DNA from: a virus
Length of the DNA stretch: 27,813 nt
Virus record (IMG/VR): IMGVR_UViG_3300035199_000357
Location: 1-27,813 of that record
Strand: one strand, 5' to 3'
Below are positions 19,773 to 27,813 of the stretch, in pieces (position 1 is the stretch's first letter; the number at the start of each line of letters is the position of its first letter). The notes under the pieces are model-generated. The model saw only the letters and a program-made list of their open reading frames with translations, did no database searches and had not been told where the DNA came from. The position numbers were made by a program, and so were the translations under genes.

Positions 19773-20365
19773 GCGACGGGTGATCTCCAGCGGAGTTGAT
19801 CAACGAGCCCCCAGTAAGCTTGGACAACGTGCAACGTCTGGCCGAACACCACAGATTCGCGATGCTCATACCAGTGTGATACGAGAATCTTGATGGCGTG
19901 TGTGGCTGCCGTCGGCACGGTCGAAAAGCCTGCGACGAATGTGACCAGCACCGCGGCGGGCCGCTGTGATCGTGTCGTGGGCCAGGTGCTGTTCAGCGTC
20001 AACTTGACCCGGCCTGGGCTGGTCGATGTGTCGACGCTGTAGTTGCTTGAGGCTAGCGTCTGGCTGTCATCGTCGCCGTCGTAATAGGTCACGGACGTGA
20101 CGCTAGTCACCGGCGGCCTGTCGAGTGTGATCACCTCGTTTCCTGTCGGGAATGTGTCAAGCCTCAGTTGCCAGGTCTGGGCCATGATTGAGATATCGGC
20201 ATCATGCTCAAGCTGTGCCGTGGCCGCAGCGGTCAGGCTGTCGATGTACCCATCGTCGTCGATATTGCTGGCGTCGACTCGCAGGTGGTGCTTGATCTCT
20301 GAACGCAACACCGGGTCGGCTGTCGGGTCGACGCTACGAGTTAGGCTTGCGTGTTGGCTTAGCAC
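19769..20365 (-). CDS. Head-tail connector (gp6-like / phiE125 gp8 family)
   Basis: 198 residues. Helical N-terminus (VLRSEIKHHLRVDASNIDDD then IDSLTAAATAQLEHDADI), MAQTWQLRLDTFP, beta segment ITLDRPPVTSVTSVTYYDGD and C-terminal helix THAIKILVSHWYEHRESVV. This is the pattern of DNA-packaging adaptor proteins that sit on the portal. It overlaps the small gene upstream by 32 bp. Confidence 0.8.
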   Translation of the reverse strand: MLSQHASLTRSVDPTADPVLRSEIKHHLRVDASNIDDDGYIDSLTAAATAQLEHDADISIMAQTWQLRLDTFPTGNEVITLDRPPVTSVTSVTYYDGDDDSQTLASSNYSVDTSTSPGRVKLTLNSTWPTTRSQRPAAVLVTFVAGFSTVPTAATHAIKILVSHWYEHRESVVFGQTLHVVQAYWGLVDQLRWRSPVA

Positions 20366-20534
20366 TGGCGGCCTTTTTCTTGGCTGGTTTCTTGGCTGGT
20401 TTCGTGCCGGTGATCTCGATGGCTCCGCCGGCGGCTATGTACCGTTTGGCGTCGTCGTCATCGACGTCATACTGCTGGCCGGAATTCAAGGCAAAATTGA
20501 TGCCGGCGTATGTCGTGAGCATTTGGATTCGCAT
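20334..20534 (-). CDS. Small protein with basic tail downstream of capsid
   Basis: 66 residues from ATG 20534 with GAGGGGAAG upstream. It starts MRIQMLTTYAGINFALNSGQ, then YDVDDDDAKRYIAAGGAIEI, a pattern common in short phage proteins encoded between capsid and connector genes, and ends in a Lys/Pro/Ala-rich tail (KPAKKPAKKKAASAKP) that may bind DNA. Its exact role is unknown. Confidence 0.7.
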   Translation of the reverse strand: MRIQMLTTYAGINFALNSGQQYDVDDDDAKRYIAAGGAIEITGTKPAKKPAKKKAASAKPTRKPNS

Positions 20535-20556
20535 CGTCTTCCCCTCTCAGACCCGC

Positions 20557-20593
20557 GGCCGCCCGGCGGCATGGGACTAACCACCGGGCGGCC
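20557..20593 (-). terminator. Strong hairpin after the capsid gene, no T tract
   Basis: GGCCGCCCGG and CCGGGCGGCC form a 10-bp stem with a 17-nt loop just after the major capsid stop. Without a T run it is more likely to stabilise the capsid mRNA 3' end or lower transcription into the next gene than to terminate fully. Confidence 0.4.
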
Positions 20594-20610
20594 ACTAGCG
20601 GCGAAACGGA

Positions 20611-21957
20611 TCAGGCTTGAATCAGATGCTGGATCGGATTCGTGCCGGCGTCGAGAAGCTTGGAGTCGAACCGGAGCAGGGCGACGAACGCAGACTGATG
20701 GTAGTCCGCATAACGTTCCCGCATGTTGACCAAGATGATGTCACGGACTTCGCGAATCAGAAACTTCGAGAAGTCGCCATAGATGACGGTCTTGTTGCCG
20801 GTGGCGAGTTCGGCCATGTCGTTATTCGTCACGACTTCCTGACCGGCCAATCGATCCGGTGCGCCGTCCTGCAACGATGGCTGCCACAGGTACTGACCGT
20901 CGGAGTCTTTCAGCTTCTTCACGGCCAACAATGTGGAGTCGTGCATCATCCACTTGCCGTTGCGTCTGTAGCTCCGGTCGACGGCGCTTTGGAGTGACAA
21001 TAATTCGTCCATTGTGACGGCCGCGACGGCCGCCGCTGTTACCGCGAGCGTGGAACCTGTCACCACACCTTGCGGCTGGGACGAACCAGTCCCAGTGGTG
21101 ATGGCCGTTGCCTGGCCACGGGCGAGACGCGTGCCGAGAATTTCGCCGAGAATCTGCGGCAGATTCAGGGCCGAGTCCTGCATCAGTTCGATTGAGACTC
21201 TCACAATCTTCGATGTGAATTTGTAGGCCCCCACGCTGGTGGTGGCGAACGCCACATCTTGTTCCGTATCTACCGTGTTCTCAGCGAGCAAAACGCCGGA
21301 ATTCGTGGTGTCGTTGTCGGATGGAAAATCCATCGTATTGCCTGATTCTGTGCGGATGATCCGCGACAATTCACGCACACCACCGAACGCCAACAACGCC
21401 TGTTCCAGCTCGGGAACAAAGCCAGTCGGCACCAACGCTCCACCGGCTCCGGTCGACCCGGTGCCCTGTGCGGCTTCGATGTCTTTCCATTTTGGAGCGC
21501 GTGCGTTCAGCTTGACGCTGAAGTCTTTCGACCGCAGATCGGCGTGCGTTTGGAACGCGGCAGTGCGGTGTTCGTCGGTGATGTCGAGGCCATTGCACTG
21601 CAACATCCAGCCCTGCAACGCCAGTGCCTGTGCTTCCTGTGGCCCCAGCTTCTGACGTGTACCATCCGGCGTTTTGATTCCGCCCGCGGCGGTGATGCGG
21701 TCGGCGTAGGTCGTCAGGTTTTGCGAGAGTGCTTTTTCCGCGGCGTCCTGCTGGGCGATCATATCGGCCCGGCGATCAGCGGCCGCCTGTAGCTCGGTGA
21801 TCTTCTCCGAGAGCTTCTCTTGGTCGGCGTGCATCGCCGCGAACTGGGCTTCTTGATCCGTCGTCAGCCCGTCGGCTTCGTGCTCTTCGAGGAAGTCGCG
21901 AGAATTCTTGACCAGTGTTTGTCGGTCGTCGATCAGCTTTTGAATAATGTCAGACAT
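20611..21957 (-). CDS. Major capsid protein, HK97 fold
   Basis: 448 residues from ATG 21957 with AGGA about 8 nt upstream. The first ~95 residues are coiled coil (ADQEKLSEKITELQAAADRR), a delta-domain scaffold removed by the protease. The rest has HK97 features: FVPELEQALLAFGGVRELSR, NTMDFPSDNDTT, FKFTSKI-like strand (AYKFTSKIVRVSIELMQDS) and YGDFSKFLIREVRDIILVNM near the C-terminus. It builds the icosahedral shell. The reading frame is open up to 22104, but that part has no ribosome site. Confidence 0.9.
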   Translation of the reverse strand: MSDIIQKLIDDRQTLVKNSRDFLEEHEADGLTTDQEAQFAAMHADQEKLSEKITELQAAADRRADMIAQQDAAEKALSQNLTTYADRITAAGGIKTPDGTRQKLGPQEAQALALQGWMLQCNGLDITDEHRTAAFQTHADLRSKDFSVKLNARAPKWKDIEAAQGTGSTGAGGALVPTGFVPELEQALLAFGGVRELSRIIRTESGNTMDFPSDNDTTNSGVLLAENTVDTEQDVAFATTSVGAYKFTSKIVRVSIELMQDSALNLPQILGEILGTRLARGQATAITTGTGSSQPQGVVTGSTLAVTAAAVAAVTMDELLSLQSAVDRSYRRNGKWMMHDSTLLAVKKLKDSDGQYLWQPSLQDGAPDRLAGQEVVTNNDMAELATGNKTVIYGDFSKFLIREVRDIILVNMRERYADYHQSAFVALLRFDSKLLDAGTNPIQHLIQA

Positions 21958-22132
21958 TTGTCGGTCCTGTTTCAATGCCAACAGGAACGACGAAAGCGGC
22001 GAACCTCGCTGGCAGTCATGGTTAAAATGACTACTGGCAAAACTCGCCGCTTCTGCGGTTTGCTGCCGTCTCGCCGTTTGTCGTCTGGCTTCTGCCTCGG
22101 ACAATCGCGGACGTCTTCAGTTGTGGCGTCAG

Positions 22133-22160
22133 TTTATGGCAGCGATCCAAGGTCTGTCAA
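22133..22160 (-). promoter_or_regulatory. Internal promoter for the major capsid gene
   Basis: Minus strand TTGACA (22160-22155), 16-bp spacer, CATAAA (22138-22133). It sits at the end of the protease gene, before the only large gap (176 bp) of the head genes. It would give the capsid mRNA a leader of about 170 nt, in which an AGTCAT/ATGACT hairpin is seen near 22018. Confidence 0.5.
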
Positions 22161-22817
22161 TTGCAGCCTGGCGTGAGCCAGTCGCAGACGCCGCTGTGCG
22201 TGGTCTCTGGCGGCACGCTTGGCGGACGCGGTAAGAATGTCGGCCAGTTGCTCAGAACCCCACCTGGCGGCAATTTTAACCCGCTTGTCGGCCTTGATGA
22301 CTTTGTTCGACAACACCTCATCGGCCAGGCCCGCGGCTGTCGCTTCCTCGGCAGAAAACCACGTCTCTTCGGACATCCAGCCATTGATAGTCGCCACTGG
22401 CTGGCCGGATCGTGCAGCGTAGATATCGGCCAGGTTGCCGCGGATTCTGTCCAGCAGGTTGGCCATCTGGTTTGTTTCATCAGCGGCCTGTCGCAAGAGC
22501 TCCGCCGGACCAAATGCTGCGGCAGATGGTCCCATCGGATCGTGCACCATCAGGCTGGCATTTTCGGCCATCACGATTCTGTCACCGGCCATTGCGATAA
22601 TGCTGGCAATCGACGCCGCGATGCCGTCAACGTAGATTGTGACGTTGCCCGGTGCCTGTGCGAGCTGGTTGTATATCGCCAGGCCATCGAACACCGACCC
22701 GCCGCCGCTGTTGATTCGGATATCGATGTCCGATTCCGCGGCCCGGATTTCGCGGACGATTTCCTGTGCCTGTTCTGGCTCAGCTCCGATGGCATCATAT
22801 AAAAGAATCTCGGTCAT
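22134..22817 (-). CDS. ClpP-like prohead maturation protease
   Basis: 227 residues from ATG 22817, which overlaps the portal stop as ATGA; the longer frame upstream is not needed. ClpP signatures: INSGGGSVFDGLAIYNQL (oxyanion loop), DGIAASIASIIAMAGD with catalytic Ser69, and SLMVHDP with His92. It cuts the capsid delta domain during head maturation. Located between portal and capsid, the normal place. The tail (ASAKRAARDHAQRRLRLAHA) is basic. Confidence 0.9.
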   Translation of the reverse strand: MTEILLYDAIGAEPEQAQEIVREIRAAESDIDIRINSGGGSVFDGLAIYNQLAQAPGNVTIYVDGIAASIASIIAMAGDRIVMAENASLMVHDPMGPSAAAFGPAELLRQAADETNQMANLLDRIRGNLADIYAARSGQPVATINGWMSEETWFSAEEATAAGLADEVLSNKVIKADKRVKIAARWGSEQLADILTASAKRAARDHAQRRLRLAHARLQLTDLGSLP

Positions 22818-24430
22818 TTGGACAGCTCCAGAATTGAGGCGGTGAGTGAATCGGCACGGGCAGGCCAGCGGCTGACCAGTTCGGCCACGTTGCCGGCGAG
22901 CGTTTCGGCTGTTGATGCTCCAGCCACGTCGAGTAACTGGCGTTGTGATTCGGCGGCGTGACGGTGCAGGGCCGGCACCGCTGCCGATGGATACCAGGGC
23001 GATGCCTGGGCGGCCCATGTCTCGTAGTGGTCATCGACGGCTTGCAAGAAATTGCCACCGGCGGCGGCCAGTTTATTGATGCGGCCCGCTTCAATCGTCA
23101 AGCTGCGATCCACGTTGTGCCAGACCATCTGCTCGAACCCAGCGATAGACGGTGTGGCCACGGCTGCCGGTGCGGTTGTGTCCTGGTCCGGGTTGTCTTC
23201 CTTGGCGATGTCGTCAGTGCCGACTGGCATCCAGTTTGCCGGGCTGTAATAAATGTCGCCAATCTCGCCGATTGTTGGCATGTTTTCGCGTTGCCGAATC
23301 TCGTTCGTGCTGAGCCAGCCGGCCTCCTTACCGAGCTTGTATCCCTGAAGACGCGTGCTGTGATCCACCTGCAAAAGTGCCATCCGGTTAAACTCGACAA
23401 AATACCTGTCGTCGATCTTGTCGGCGTCGCTCAGTAGCTTGTCGCCACACTCACCTTCCCATTCCACCAGCCAGGTGTCGAGGCATTCGTTGAGGTAGCT
23501 TTGGTTTTCCTGTTCGAGGCTGCTGTGAGACGTGCGGCTGTCGTCGCCTAGTTTGTGTGGCGGGCATCCGGTGATATTCGCGACCGTGCCGCGGATTTCG
23601 TAGTTGCGAGTCTGTAAGAATTGTGCGGCTTCTGGTGGGACCGTCAGTTGTTGAAATTTCGCACCGTCCTGCAGCAGCATCACTTTGTGGGCATTGGTCA
23701 GCCCCTCGTTCATTTTGCCCCAAGAGCGTTTCACGTTTTCGATCGCCTCTGGTCCGAAATGGCCTGGGATCATTAGCACGCCGCCGGCGTTCGCACCCTG
23801 GCCGAAGAATCGTGCCCCGAAACGCTGGGCCGCCATGCCGACGCCCAGAGCCTCACCCAACATATCGATGATGGAATGCCCCATCACGCCGTCAGGCGAC
23901 AGCCCGCGGATGTGCAACATATCACGCGACGGGATGCCGACGATTGACCCGTCAGCGGTGTTCACCGAATAGGTCACGGAGTCCGGCAGAATTCTGGCCG
24001 TCACGCTGTGCGGGTGGATGATCAGCAGCGACGTCGGCTGCTTGTTTTGATCGCGTTGAATCGTCGCGAAACCGTTGCCAAATAGCAGGGCGTGATACGT
24101 CAGCGTCCGCTTGAATTGTGCCGACTTGATCGGCGGTGATGCCTTGCGGCGGAGCAGCGGCCAGGCGGGGTTTTTGGTGGCCTGTTCTTTCCCGTTGTCG
24201 GGCATGCGTCGGTAAACATTGAGCGGCAGTTTTGCCACGTCACCGGAGATGAGGCTGATGGCTCGCCATAATGGCGGGTAGCCCATCGCGGTTCTGTCGT
24301 TGACGTTGACGCCGCTGTCCGTCGGGCCCCCGGAGTGCATTAGCATTTCCCAGGCTCGCGGATCGGTCAGCGGCACCGATGGATTCTCGAAACTGGCGGT
24401 GATTTTGTTTCCGTACTGGTCGAGGATCAT
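22814..24430 (-). CDS. Portal protein, HK97 family
   Basis: 538 residues. Typical HK97-type portal motifs: YPPLWRAISLISGDVAKLPL, LFGNGFATIQRD, LHIRGLSPDGVMGHSIIDML, and the stem region IRGTVANITGCPPHKLGD then NQSYLNECLDTWLVEWE. The C-terminal ~115 residues are an extra helical extension (GFEQMVWHNVDRSLTIEAGR onward). ATGA overlap with the large terminase gene. It forms the twelve-subunit entry channel. Confidence 0.9.
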   Translation of the reverse strand: MILDQYGNKITASFENPSVPLTDPRAWEMLMHSGGPTDSGVNVNDRTAMGYPPLWRAISLISGDVAKLPLNVYRRMPDNGKEQATKNPAWPLLRRKASPPIKSAQFKRTLTYHALLFGNGFATIQRDQNKQPTSLLIIHPHSVTARILPDSVTYSVNTADGSIVGIPSRDMLHIRGLSPDGVMGHSIIDMLGEALGVGMAAQRFGARFFGQGANAGGVLMIPGHFGPEAIENVKRSWGKMNEGLTNAHKVMLLQDGAKFQQLTVPPEAAQFLQTRNYEIRGTVANITGCPPHKLGDDSRTSHSSLEQENQSYLNECLDTWLVEWEGECGDKLLSDADKIDDRYFVEFNRMALLQVDHSTRLQGYKLGKEAGWLSTNEIRQRENMPTIGEIGDIYYSPANWMPVGTDDIAKEDNPDQDTTAPAAVATPSIAGFEQMVWHNVDRSLTIEAGRINKLAAAGGNFLQAVDDHYETWAAQASPWYPSAAVPALHRHAAESQRQLLDVAGASTAETLAGNVAELVSRWPARADSLTASILELSK

Positions 24431-26013
24431 AACGCTAGAACCACCTCTCCGGTGTCGTATGCTGTGCCGGCCTGTGTCGCGTCCTGGCTGCTGATTCCCA
24501 GAGCCATGATCGCCGCAACGATGCCGTCGATTTTGTCTTGAGATTTGCCTTTGTCGGGCCGCACGTTGTCGTTGACGTCGGACTTCACCACGACATTGCT
24601 GGCCATCCAGCGGAGCACCGGGTCGCCGTCGTGTTGTAGTTGGCCGGTGGTGATCAGTTCCGCGAATCGCTTTGTCGGCAGCGAGTAGTTCCAGATCGTC
24701 TGTTTGAACGATTCAAAGTTGATGTCTTGGTGCCCGTCGTCGTGGACGTGTTGGACAAGAAAATGAGCTGACCCATAGGGATCATATGCCACGCTTTGCA
24801 CGTCGTAATCGCGGAACAGTTCAACCATCTCGGCGGCAATCTGTGTGTAGTCAACAACGCCGGAATGTGGCCCGTCGGTCTGTGTCATGTGGCCCTGTTC
24901 GGCCCAGTTCAAAACCTGCCGGCGGTCCTGTTCAGATCGGCGGTCGATGCTGTTTTTTGGGATCCAGAAATGCGGTTGCAGCCAGAACCGGCCGCGTTCG
25001 ATTTCGAACAGCAACACCAGTGCCGTCACGTCACGAGTTGAGGCGATGTCCAGGCCGGCCCAACATCGGCAGCCGGCCAGGTCTGGCACGGTTTCCGCTT
25101 TGCATTTGTCCCAGGCGTGCATGGGCATCCAACGCACGGCCTGTTCAGTCCACTGGTTGAGGTGTAGATTTCTGAATGTGTTCTCGAACGCCGGCGAGTC
25201 CTGTGCCCGCTGGCACTGGTCGCGGAGATACTCAACCGATACTGCGTGACCGATCGACGGATTGGCGGCTTTCCAGACGGCCTCATCGGTCCAGTCAGCC
25301 TCACGATCAGCGGAGAAAACGACCGGATAAAATGACGGGTCATCGAGATCACCGGCCAACACAGCCTCGGCCCGCTGGTGCAGCTCCCAGCAGATCGATG
25401 ACCGATCGTGGCCGGCGGTTGTGATCGCGATCGTGAGCGGTTGCGTCCTGGCCCCTGTGCCGGTTTGCAACACGTCCCACAGATCGCGGGATGTCTGCGT
25501 GTGCAGCTCATCAAAAATGATGCCTGACGGATTCGCACCGTGTGCGGATTCTGGGTCTGACGGGATCGCCCGATAGTACGAGTCCGATTCCGGGTGCATG
25601 ATTCTATTCCGGCTGTCGCGAACTTTGACACGGCTGGCGATGTCTGGATCTTTGCGGGCCATCGACGCGGCCATCTGGTAAACCACCGCGGCCTGATCGC
25701 GTGTGTGTGCGGCCGAATAGATTTCGCCGCCCTGTTCGCCATCGGTCAGAAGTAACATCAACGCCAGGCCGGCAGCAAATGCACTCTTGCCGTTTTTGCG
25801 TGGAACTTCGATATACGCGATCCGGTATTTGCGTGTCCCGTCGGCTCTCTTCCAGCCGAACAGGTCGCGAACAATCTGTGATTGCCAGGGCAGTAGCTCA
25901 AACGGTTTGCCGGCGAGTGGGCCTTTGGTGTGCCTCATAAACAGCGGGAAGAATTCCGCGGCGCGATCTGCGGCGGCTTCGTCGAAATGGAATTGCGGTT
26001 TTCTTTTACGCAA
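24427..26013 (-). CDS. terL: Terminase large subunit
   Basis: 528 residues. ATPase: Walker A VPRKNGKS at 70-77 and Walker B IIFDEL at 165-170. Nuclease: AGLDIAST with Asp322, and DKIDGIVAAIMAL near the end with the final acidic residue. The N-terminus RHTKGPLAGKPFELLPWQSQ is that of HK97/phiC31-like terminases. No ATG is usable, so TTG 26013 (AAGG 9 nt upstream) is taken as start, overlapping the small subunit by 8 bp. It drives DNA packaging and cuts the concatemer. Confidence 0.92.
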   Translation of the reverse strand: MRKRKPQFHFDEAAADRAAEFFPLFMRHTKGPLAGKPFELLPWQSQIVRDLFGWKRADGTRKYRIAYIEVPRKNGKSAFAAGLALMLLLTDGEQGGEIYSAAHTRDQAAVVYQMAASMARKDPDIASRVKVRDSRNRIMHPESDSYYRAIPSDPESAHGANPSGIIFDELHTQTSRDLWDVLQTGTGARTQPLTIAITTAGHDRSSICWELHQRAEAVLAGDLDDPSFYPVVFSADREADWTDEAVWKAANPSIGHAVSVEYLRDQCQRAQDSPAFENTFRNLHLNQWTEQAVRWMPMHAWDKCKAETVPDLAGCRCWAGLDIASTRDVTALVLLFEIERGRFWLQPHFWIPKNSIDRRSEQDRRQVLNWAEQGHMTQTDGPHSGVVDYTQIAAEMVELFRDYDVQSVAYDPYGSAHFLVQHVHDDGHQDINFESFKQTIWNYSLPTKRFAELITTGQLQHDGDPVLRWMASNVVVKSDVNDNVRPDKGKSQDKIDGIVAAIMALGISSQDATQAGTAYDTGEVVLAL

Positions 26014-26488
26014 AGTATGCGGCCTTTTTGTCGACCGACTTCAACGCGCCTGGGCTGACCTGAATGCTAGCCCGTGCGGATGGCGTCAGTCCAAACTCGC
26101 CTTCGAGGCGTGACAGTGTGTCCGACAATTTGTTGTAAATGGAAACCTGCGGCCATTGTTGCAGGCACTTGAAGTTGCCTTGATCGTCTTTCAGTTGATA
26201 CGTCTCGCCGTGGTCGTTGATGAACTCGGCACACCGTCGCCACCGGCTCCAGGTCTGGCAGTATCGAATCAACGCGTTGCGGTCGACTTGCGTTAGAACG
26301 CCCATCTCGGCGAGTTGTGGTATCAGTTGTCGCCATGCCGCCTTGGCGCATTTGTCGATGAATGTTGGGCAGATCGGCCGGCCTGGCGGCGGCTTCGGTT
26401 CCTGCTTTCGCTTCTTGGCCGCCGGGCTGCCGTGCAATTTCAGCACCGCCGTTGGCTTGTGTTTTCGTCCTGATCCGCGGCCACCCAT
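26006..26488 (-). CDS. terS: Terminase small subunit, P27 family
   Basis: 160 residues from ATG 26488, with GAGAGGG upstream; it is 2 bp after the methyltransferase stop. It begins GGRGSGRKHKPTAVLKLHGS, the classic P27-family start, then PICPTFIDKCAKAAWRQLIP and LTQVDRNALIRYCQTWSRWR, and ends with PSARASIQVSPGALKSVDKK. It recognises phage DNA and feeds the large subunit. Confidence 0.9.
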   Translation of the reverse strand: MGGRGSGRKHKPTAVLKLHGSPAAKKRKQEPKPPPGRPICPTFIDKCAKAAWRQLIPQLAEMGVLTQVDRNALIRYCQTWSRWRRCAEFINDHGETYQLKDDQGNFKCLQQWPQVSIYNKLSDTLSRLEGEFGLTPSARASIQVSPGALKSVDKKAAYFA

Positions 26489-26490
26489 TG

Positions 26491-27702
26491 TCAGGCCCTC
26501 TCTGCTGTGTTGCCGGTGAGCGATTCCCAACGCTTCACGATCACATCGCAATACTGCGGACTGATCTCCAAGCCGTAACATTTGCGGTTGAGTTGTTCAG
26601 ATGCGATCACAGCAGTTCCTGAACCCAGGAATGGATCATAAATCAATTCCCGACGTGGCGTGCTGTTGCTGATCGCCTTTGATACCAGCTCGACTGGTTT
26701 ACTCGTCGGGTGATCGACAGACTTATCTCCGCGGTCAAACTCCCAGACCGTGTCCTGGGAGCGATCCTCAACTGCGTGATGTGACGCCCCCGGCTTCCAT
26801 CCGTAGAACACCATCTCATGTCGGAAATGATAATCGCTTCGGCCAAACACGAACGCATGCTTCACCCAAACAATCATCTGACGGAGAATGCCAGCATCCA
26901 AGAGCCACGATGCAAATCCGACGCCTGCTGGCCCTGGTGGCCCTGCCACGTACCAGCAGGCCCCATCTTTCGTCATGTCGACCGCGTGTGATAATGACGG
27001 GACAACGACGGATAAAAACTGTTCAGAGTCATCGTTGTGAACCACTCCGCCGGATCGGTGAGTCTTTCGCCGGGGATCTTTGGTCCCGCCAACGTGGTTC
27101 ACACCATAAGGCGGATCTGTGAACAGCATGCTCGCCGTCTCTCCACCCATCAACCGCCCCACGTCATCCGTGTTCGTTGAGTCCCCGCACAACACGCGAT
27201 GATCTCCAAGCACCCACAGGTCACCCGGCTGTGTGATCGGATCGACTGGCGGGTCCGGTACCTGATCCTCGATGATATCCGGTGTGGTTGAAACCCCGGC
27301 ATCCTCGGCAATCCCATCGACCACGCTTTGCAGGTCGTCGGAATTGATCGTCATGTGAGAAATCAGATCGCTGAGCTTTTCGGCGTCGGCCGTTGCCATC
27401 GCCGCCAGCGGATCGAGTGTGGCCAATAGCTTGTCCGCCTCGTCTTCGCTGACGTCGAGCACCAGCACCGGCACCAGTTCGTCGCCCGCGGTTTCCTGCC
27501 GCAGGTGTCCGTCGATCAATTGTAGTTTGCCGTCGTCGATCTCTCTGGCAATCATCGCGTCGGCGAATCCGATCTCATCGAGTGCGGCCGCCATCGCCCG
27601 CTGTTGTGCTGGTGGATGTTGCCGCCAGTTTTTCGGATTGGGAACCAGCGAGCTGGCAGGCACTCGTCGCAATTCTTTGATGCGGTCTTTGATGGCGGTC
27701 AT
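26491..27702 (-). CDS. ParB-like domain fused to DNA N4/N6 methyltransferase
   Basis: 403 residues. Residues about 14-100 form a ParB-like domain (VPASSLVPNPKNWRQHP, QLIDGHLRQE). From ~165 a beta-type DNA methyltransferase follows with LFTDPPYGVNHVGGTKDP (DPPY at 196-199), VFYGWKPG, HPTSKPVELVSKAI, and the S-adenosylmethionine loop DPFLGSGT at 356-363. It should methylate adenine N6 or cytosine N4. It heads the terminase operon, so marking phage DNA before packaging is a plausible role. Confidence 0.9.
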   Translation of the reverse strand: MTAIKDRIKELRRVPASSLVPNPKNWRQHPPAQQRAMAAALDEIGFADAMIAREIDDGKLQLIDGHLRQETAGDELVPVLVLDVSEDEADKLLATLDPLAAMATADAEKLSDLISHMTINSDDLQSVVDGIAEDAGVSTTPDIIEDQVPDPPVDPITQPGDLWVLGDHRVLCGDSTNTDDVGRLMGGETASMLFTDPPYGVNHVGGTKDPRRKTHRSGGVVHNDDSEQFLSVVVPSLSHAVDMTKDGACWYVAGPPGPAGVGFASWLLDAGILRQMIVWVKHAFVFGRSDYHFRHEMVFYGWKPGASHHAVEDRSQDTVWEFDRGDKSVDHPTSKPVELVSKAISNSTPRRELIYDPFLGSGTAVIASEQLNRKCYGLEISPQYCDVIVKRWESLTGNTAERA

Positions 27703-27812
27703 GATCGGGCCGCCCCGTCATGACTTCGGGTCGCCCTGTGATGGCCAGGGGTCGCCCTGTGATAACCGGTCATGACTAGGGGTCGCCCCGGTTGGTTTTT
27801 GGCGATATAAAG
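27699..27812 (-). CDS. Possible C-terminal end of an upstream gene
   Basis: One frame is open from the window edge to a TGA that overlaps the methyltransferase ATG as ATGA, the usual junction in this phage. It would encode YHRATPG HHRATRS-type 7-residue repeats. A second frame (stop at 27718) is also open. Too little sequence is visible to decide, and the repeats may instead be DNA sites. Confidence 0.25.
   Translation of the reverse strand, partial: LYIAKNQPGRPLVMTGYHRATPGHHRATRSHDGAARS
27707..27791. repeat. Four copies of GGG(T/C)CGCCC, phased upstream of methyltransferase-terminase genes
   Basis: Copies start at 27707, 27728, 27749 and 27780, so spacings are 21, 21 and 31 bp. The middle two share GGGTCGCCCTGTGAT. 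The palindrome GTCATGAC occurs at 27717 and 27769. The spacing is near whole helical turns, as in operator or packaging-site arrays. The array may continue beyond the window. Confidence 0.7.
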
Positions 27813-27813
27813 C

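Noticed and set aside
20097-20729. Plus-strand frame of 210 codons over the connector and capsid genes
   Set aside because: It overlaps three well supported minus-strand genes and has no recognisable domain.
21958-22104. In-frame N-terminal extension of the capsid protein by 49 residues
   Set aside because: No ribosome site at the upstream start, Arg/Gln-rich non-typical sequence, while ATG 21957 has AGGA at good spacing and begins a normal coiled-coil delta domain.

Overview
The window is a continuous stretch of a tailed double-stranded DNA phage or prophage. About 50 closely packed genes all read leftward on the minus strand. Most junctions are 1-4 bp overlaps (ATGA, TAATG) or gaps of a few bases. 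No integrase, tRNA, rRNA, CRISPR array or convincing host gene is visible. The virion genes form an HK97-type head and a long-tailed (siphovirus-like) set with lambda-style tail assembly genes. GC content looks high, roughly 58-60% by eye. A Planctomycetota host is a tentative guess: the Ig-like tail domain and the conserved C-terminal domain of the 12298-12792 protein resemble proteins I associate with that phylum, and the cysteine-rich tail proteins would suit its cysteine-rich protein walls. This needs a database search.

Right half, in transcription order from 27813 to 12298: a repeat array, a ParB-DNA methyltransferase fusion, terminase small and large subunits, portal, ClpP-like head protease, an internal promoter, major capsid protein, head-tail connector genes, tail terminator, tail tube, two tail chaperones joined by a probable programmed -1 frameshift (GGGAAAC), and a short tape measure. 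Next come four probable tail-tip or fibre proteins, including one with 55 cysteines in 464 residues, and another cysteine-containing protein that ends the late block.

Left half, from about 12250 to 1: a consensus sigma70-type promoter (TTGACA, 16 bp, TAGAAT) starts the early block. It has small unknown genes, a ribbon-helix-helix protein, a second promoter, an excisionase-type HTH protein, a 26-residue membrane peptide, a phage-encoded CsrA, a Sak4-like RecA-fold recombinase with an SSB-like partner, a secreted protein, a NUMOD4-like protein, a replication initiator, a helicase-loader-like protein, HNH nuclease, a ParB/MT-A70 methyltransferase, and after a strong terminator a CAP-domain protein and RusA. 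The replication gene contains five tandem 11-bp iterons, a polypyrimidine tract and an inverted repeat, so it probably holds the origin, as in lambda O. The far left has a family of small cassette-like genes with shared junction sequences, a class 3 lipase and a secreted trypsin-like protease that runs off the window.

The genes fit one programme: early control, recombination and replication on the left, packaging and virion assembly on the right, with post-transcriptional control (CsrA, frameshifting) superimposed. The most unusual points are the phage CsrA with a GGA-loop hairpin over a neighbouring ribosome binding site, the origin-like array, a 28-bp CACGTG-centred palindrome inside the ParB-methyltransferase gene, the lipase/protease pair, and the cysteine-rich tail proteins.
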